A DNA stretch of 64,000 bases from Helicoverpa zea. Taxonomy: Eukaryota > Arthropoda > Insecta > Lepidoptera > Noctuidae. Shown here piece after piece: positions 60,385 to 64,000 of this stretch (position 1 is the stretch's first letter; the number at the start of each line of letters is the position of its first letter). The stretch spans positions 5,022,001 through 5,086,000 of the forward strand of contig NC_061462.1 of NCBI RefSeq assembly GCF_022581195.2. Reading direction: 5' to 3'. The notes beneath the pieces were generated by a model, which saw only the letters and a list, made by a program, of their open reading frames with translations, searched no databases and was not told the origin of the DNA. The translations under genes were made by a program, and so were the position numbers.

Positions 60385-63300
60385 TTAACCTTTCTTCAAG
60401 AAGTTAGCCAATATATCGGCTCCAGCTTCATCGACTTCCTTGTAGCCATATGGCTCCAAAGCCTTCTTGGTCCTTTCGAACCATTTTGTTACGTTGTCAT
60501 GGGCACTGAAGTCGTAGCCGAAGGCCTGAAACAAAAGACGTTCGTTAAAGATACTTTGTTTTTACGGGGTCATGATGGAGCCACCTTTAATATGTACCTA
60601 CGCTGCAATTAGGTCTTAATATTTTTCAAAAAATATAATTGCTGTAATAAGGATAGCCTTCTTAAGGCTAGTCATAAAACAAAGTTTATTGCTGTTGAGA
60701 GTGTATATTATGCTCCATGATAATTGACAATCTGATGATCTTTTACCATTTGGATATATCCTAATACCTGGTGTACTGGTACAAATTGGAAATCTAAAAT
60801 AAAATATCTTATGTTCTGTGAAATTGCACACTTGGGTTCTAGGTTTTGAAATCGATACCAAGTTGCTTCTATTCATACATAATTTATCAAAGGAAAAAGT
60901 GTAACTTTCTATTGATACCTGAACATTCTTAAGTGTGAAATTCGAAATCATGTTTATTCTGCAACTGTAATCGAAGACCTTCAATCATGTATATTTGTTG
61001 GTTTTGGATATTTAAGACACTTCAGTAAATATAATCACATTACCAGATTTTTTAAATTTATTTGAATTTCTTTCTTATAAAAAATGTGAGATATAAAAAA
61101 AAAACTATGTTCATTCAAACTTAGGATACTCCCTCAATCGCAGTGTTTATACCAAAGGTATTTACAGTCGGATGTTACAAATGTTTCGTTAGTATCTGCT
61201 ATTCATTGATCAGATAAAAACCTTTCAAGAATGTTGAAAAACATCAACAAACAAGAGCAACACATTAGCTTCACAATAGGAGGAAATGTATACAGCATTC
61301 TCGATATACAAGATATCAAGGAAAATATTTTACTGCCATTGATCAATTGAAATGATTTGTGAGAGTATTATATCTATCTTCTACCATAATAATATATGGC
61401 GCTATTCCTGATATAGAAGAACTCATAACTGTACTTCAAGAGAAGAGTACAGGAGACTAGATTCGAACATAAGCTTCCATCTTTAGATGATTTGACTACG
61501 GCAACTAAGTCAGACTGCTGTGATTAAAAAGCAATAGAACCTATGGAGACAAACACATTTTTAAACCATTGACATCGATGTTTCGGATCAGGTCTGACAA
61601 TCAATACCAATATTTTCAAGCAAAAATCTATTTGTTCGTTTGCTTGAGGGCGAAACCGGTGGTGGAAGCTACTTGCAAAATATTTATGTCTGCGGTAATA
61701 ATGTGTAATAACGAAGGAACTTACGTTAAGATTAGTGATAGTAACAATAATAGAGATATCGGCGATCGTGAGATTCTCTCCAGCAACGAAGGCCCGTCCG
61801 TCTAGGAAGGTGTCCAGCCAGCCTAATGCTTCATCTAGTTTAGCTGCCTTGTCATCATCATATTCCTCACCACGGAATAGAATCGGTACCTGGAAGGGAA
61901 AACCCCGTCTATAATCTGTATGTGATCTCTACAGCAACCTAGATCTCATCAATGAAACTTTTAGTCGGCCTATATTGTGTGGGGCTATATTACAATCTTC
62001 TTTTATCGTGACTGAAGCCCCGTAACGTGATTATGCCTGTGCCAGTTAGGAACACCAATCTATTCCAGTACCTTGTTCGTGAGAGTCTATTCTGCTTGGC
62101 CCCCTATTTCTAAACTTACATCAGAGCTCCCCCTGGTAAGTCGTTCAACCATACAGGTGGCCGAAATTGATTTAATAAATTAATAACATATCGGTGTCAT
62201 GTCCCTTAGAACCACAGCTACGTAGGGGAATCTACGTACGGAAATAATTTCACATGATTTTTTGATCTAGCCTTGTGGCTACAACATCTTTGTAAATTAC
62301 TATATTATCAACTTACATAAAGAGCATAGTATCTCGTATAGAGGGTACCAAGATCAAAGTTAAGTCGCTGGTCCACAATAGCTCGTAGGCGTGGATTCTT
62401 CGGGTACAGGGAATCGTCACGGCCGTAAGCATTCACCAGGTAAGCAAGGATTGCACGGCTGAAAGAAAGCACAAATCAATATTTTTTGTAATGAAAGATT
62501 GGTTTAAGATTGTTAATAAAAACTAAAGATGACCCAAACGATTTTTTTGAAATGGACTTATCACAATATGTTAGGGATCTTGCTTATCTTGATAGTAACT
62601 AGGAATAAAGTACATTAGCGTGTTTTTGCTCCAATCTATTTGAGGTACTAAAAACTACAAACACTCACCTTTCCCATAAAATGAATCCGCTATCATCCAT
62701 AGTCGGTATAGTATGCTGTGGATTCATCTAGAAGCAACAAAACCAAACATTAAGAAAATAAACATTTTCACGAAAGTCGTAAACTAGGGTAATCTAAATT
62801 TAGCAAACGACAAACTAACGTTAAAGTTATTTTAGCTCATTTCGTGAAGGAGGGAACCCTAATATGATTTATTGCTAGCACAAATAAAAATGCGATGTCA
62901 GCACGCGATGTTGACAATGTTGCTTCTACGAATATCTGCATTATTTTATTTGCTCTGGTTTTATTTTATTATCAGAATTTCAATCTTCGCAATTTTGGTA
63001 AGTTACGGTGAAAGCCCACCTGCACCTAGGTTTAACCGGCTACAACTAGGTGGAACTCTTATCTTCACTTAGAGCTAAGTATCTCTTAATTCAAAAAAAG
63101 GTTTGACTGGAAGCTGACCTCAAAATAGTAGAGATAAGGTTAGGCAGATGATGATGTTTCCTACCATAATGTAGATATTTACAAAACAAAAGCAATCTTG
63201 AAAAAGGACATTAAACAATAATTAGATCAGATTTCATCATTCAATTTTCTAATTCAGCTCTTTAGTACACCCACTACGAAAATCAAGAGTAGGTACTTTT

Positions 63301-63948
63301 TATAGAAGGACCCACACATCACGTAGTTAATATCGTCATGAATTATGATGTCATGATTTCAATAGACCTTGATCCTGATCATTGAACAGGAGGGAATAAA
63401 ACCGAATAGTAGTACCTAATCACTTTCATTTCAGTAACAATTAAACCAAATCTTTTATACCTCTTATATTATAACTGTACTAGAGCATAATTTGAAACCC
63501 TCAATAAATTAAAGTAGGTAGGTCAATTTAATCTTCCTTTAAGAGTATAAGCCAGTGCAGGAAGAATCTCTTACGCAATCGAGATTAGCTATGCAATCTT
63601 GTCAACCTTATGGTAAAGTCATTTCGCTCCTAGAAACTTGTGTTTTTTTTTTTGGCAGTAATCAATTTTATTTTTAACTAATTTCAAAAAAGAAGATTCT
63701 CAATTTGACCTATACGTTTGTATGTTTATCTCTTGTTTTTTATCTAATACGTACCTCGTATTTTCAATCGCTTTCCCTAAAACATTGGTCTCACATACCT
63801 TTAGGAAATCAGGCGTCATATGCTCTCCTTCCATGATATTCGTCAGGACCAGTTCCAGTTCGATCCCCATAACCTTGGCAGCCATGATGATGGAGCGACA
63901 TGGTGGGGAGGGGGGCAGGTAATAAAGCTTTATCGGCTGGTTCGGCAT
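60385..63948 (-). CDS. Glutathione S-transferase, delta-class-like, 218 aa
   Basis: Five coding exons, GT-AG and in frame: 63948-63799, 62727-62669, 62458-62317, 61889-61725 and 60525-60385. The N-terminal thioredoxin-like domain has KLYYLPPSPPCRSIIMAAK (7-25), with the expected catalytic Ser14, then NPQHTIPT (52-59) and WESRAILAYL (68-77), where Glu69 and Ser70 should hold glutathione. The helical C-terminal domain has DQRLNFDLGTLYTRYYALY (99-117) and LTIADISI, the N-capping region found in active GSTs. The length matches insect delta and epsilon GSTs, and the YYLP-SPPCRS start and NPQHTIPT fit delta best. Such enzymes conjugate glutathione to xenobiotics and insecticides in the cytosol. It is intact; the paralogue cannot be named. 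Part of the 5' UTR is in the window. Confidence 0.95.
60616..60984 (-). other. Intron 4 of the GST gene with a chance open frame
   Basis: GST intron 4 (60526-61724) includes a 122-codon minus-strand open frame beginning MKVFDYSCRINM. It shows no recognisable domain, has no start or splice support, and is probably chance. The rest of the intron has a weak trace of the lepidopteran short element near 61640-61670 (GGGCGAAACCGGTGGTGGAA). Confidence 0.3.
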
Positions 63949-64000
63949 CTTTCCTTTAGAACGGGCTGCCGCGTTGCTGTCAAAAAGATAAACATTATTA

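Overview
The window is a piece of nuclear genome from a moth or butterfly (Lepidoptera). It is AT-rich. Its genes are split by long GT-AG introns, and the space between exons is filled with insect transposable elements: tRNA-derived SINEs, RTE-like and R1-like LINE tails, many small inverted-repeat elements, and the short Lepidoptera-typical element that carries an ACTAATATTATAAA end. Nothing prokaryotic and no viral gene was seen.

Four multi-exon genes could be assembled base by base, each with consistent splice phases and an unbroken frame. (1) Plus strand, 3742-11303: a 250-residue protein with a Pro/Gln/Gly-rich N-terminus and two DM9 (DUF3421) repeats. (2) Minus strand, 29624-12883: a 596-residue major-facilitator transporter of the SLC46 (proton-coupled folate transporter-like) type, facing gene 1 tail to tail. 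(3) Minus strand, 58829-43539: a 780-residue membrane-anchored member of the angiotensin-converting-enzyme family (peptidase M2). Its zinc-binding and catalytic residues are replaced, so it should be a pseudoenzyme. (4) Minus strand, 63948-60385: a complete 218-residue delta-class-like glutathione S-transferase. A possible small two-exon gene lies at 3124-3540. The four genes do not form one pathway; they look like ordinary neighbours.

Layout: 1-3100 is a repeat patchwork. 3124-11303 holds the candidate small gene and the DM9 gene; intron 1 of the DM9 gene carries a 2.6 kb inverted-repeat element with twelve 147-bp tandem units. 11304-29641 is the transporter gene, with SINEs, LINE scraps and small inverted-repeat elements in its introns. 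29642-43538 is 14 kb with no recognisable coding exon but many transposons and one GC-rich, promoter-like island near 41.7 kb. 43539-59000 is the ACE-like gene; its intron 4 holds a second, opposite-facing copy of the 147-bp-repeat element. That copy is itself interrupted by a 2.7 kb insertion with decayed exons resembling a Myb/SANT-like DNA-binding protein. 59000-64000 is the upstream region of the ACE-like gene and the GST gene.

The most noteworthy items are the ACE-like pseudoenzyme, which keeps its substrate-anchoring residues, and the pair of elements whose 147-bp monomer is homologous to their own terminal inverted repeat. All family assignments come from reading motifs in the translated exons; no database search was possible.
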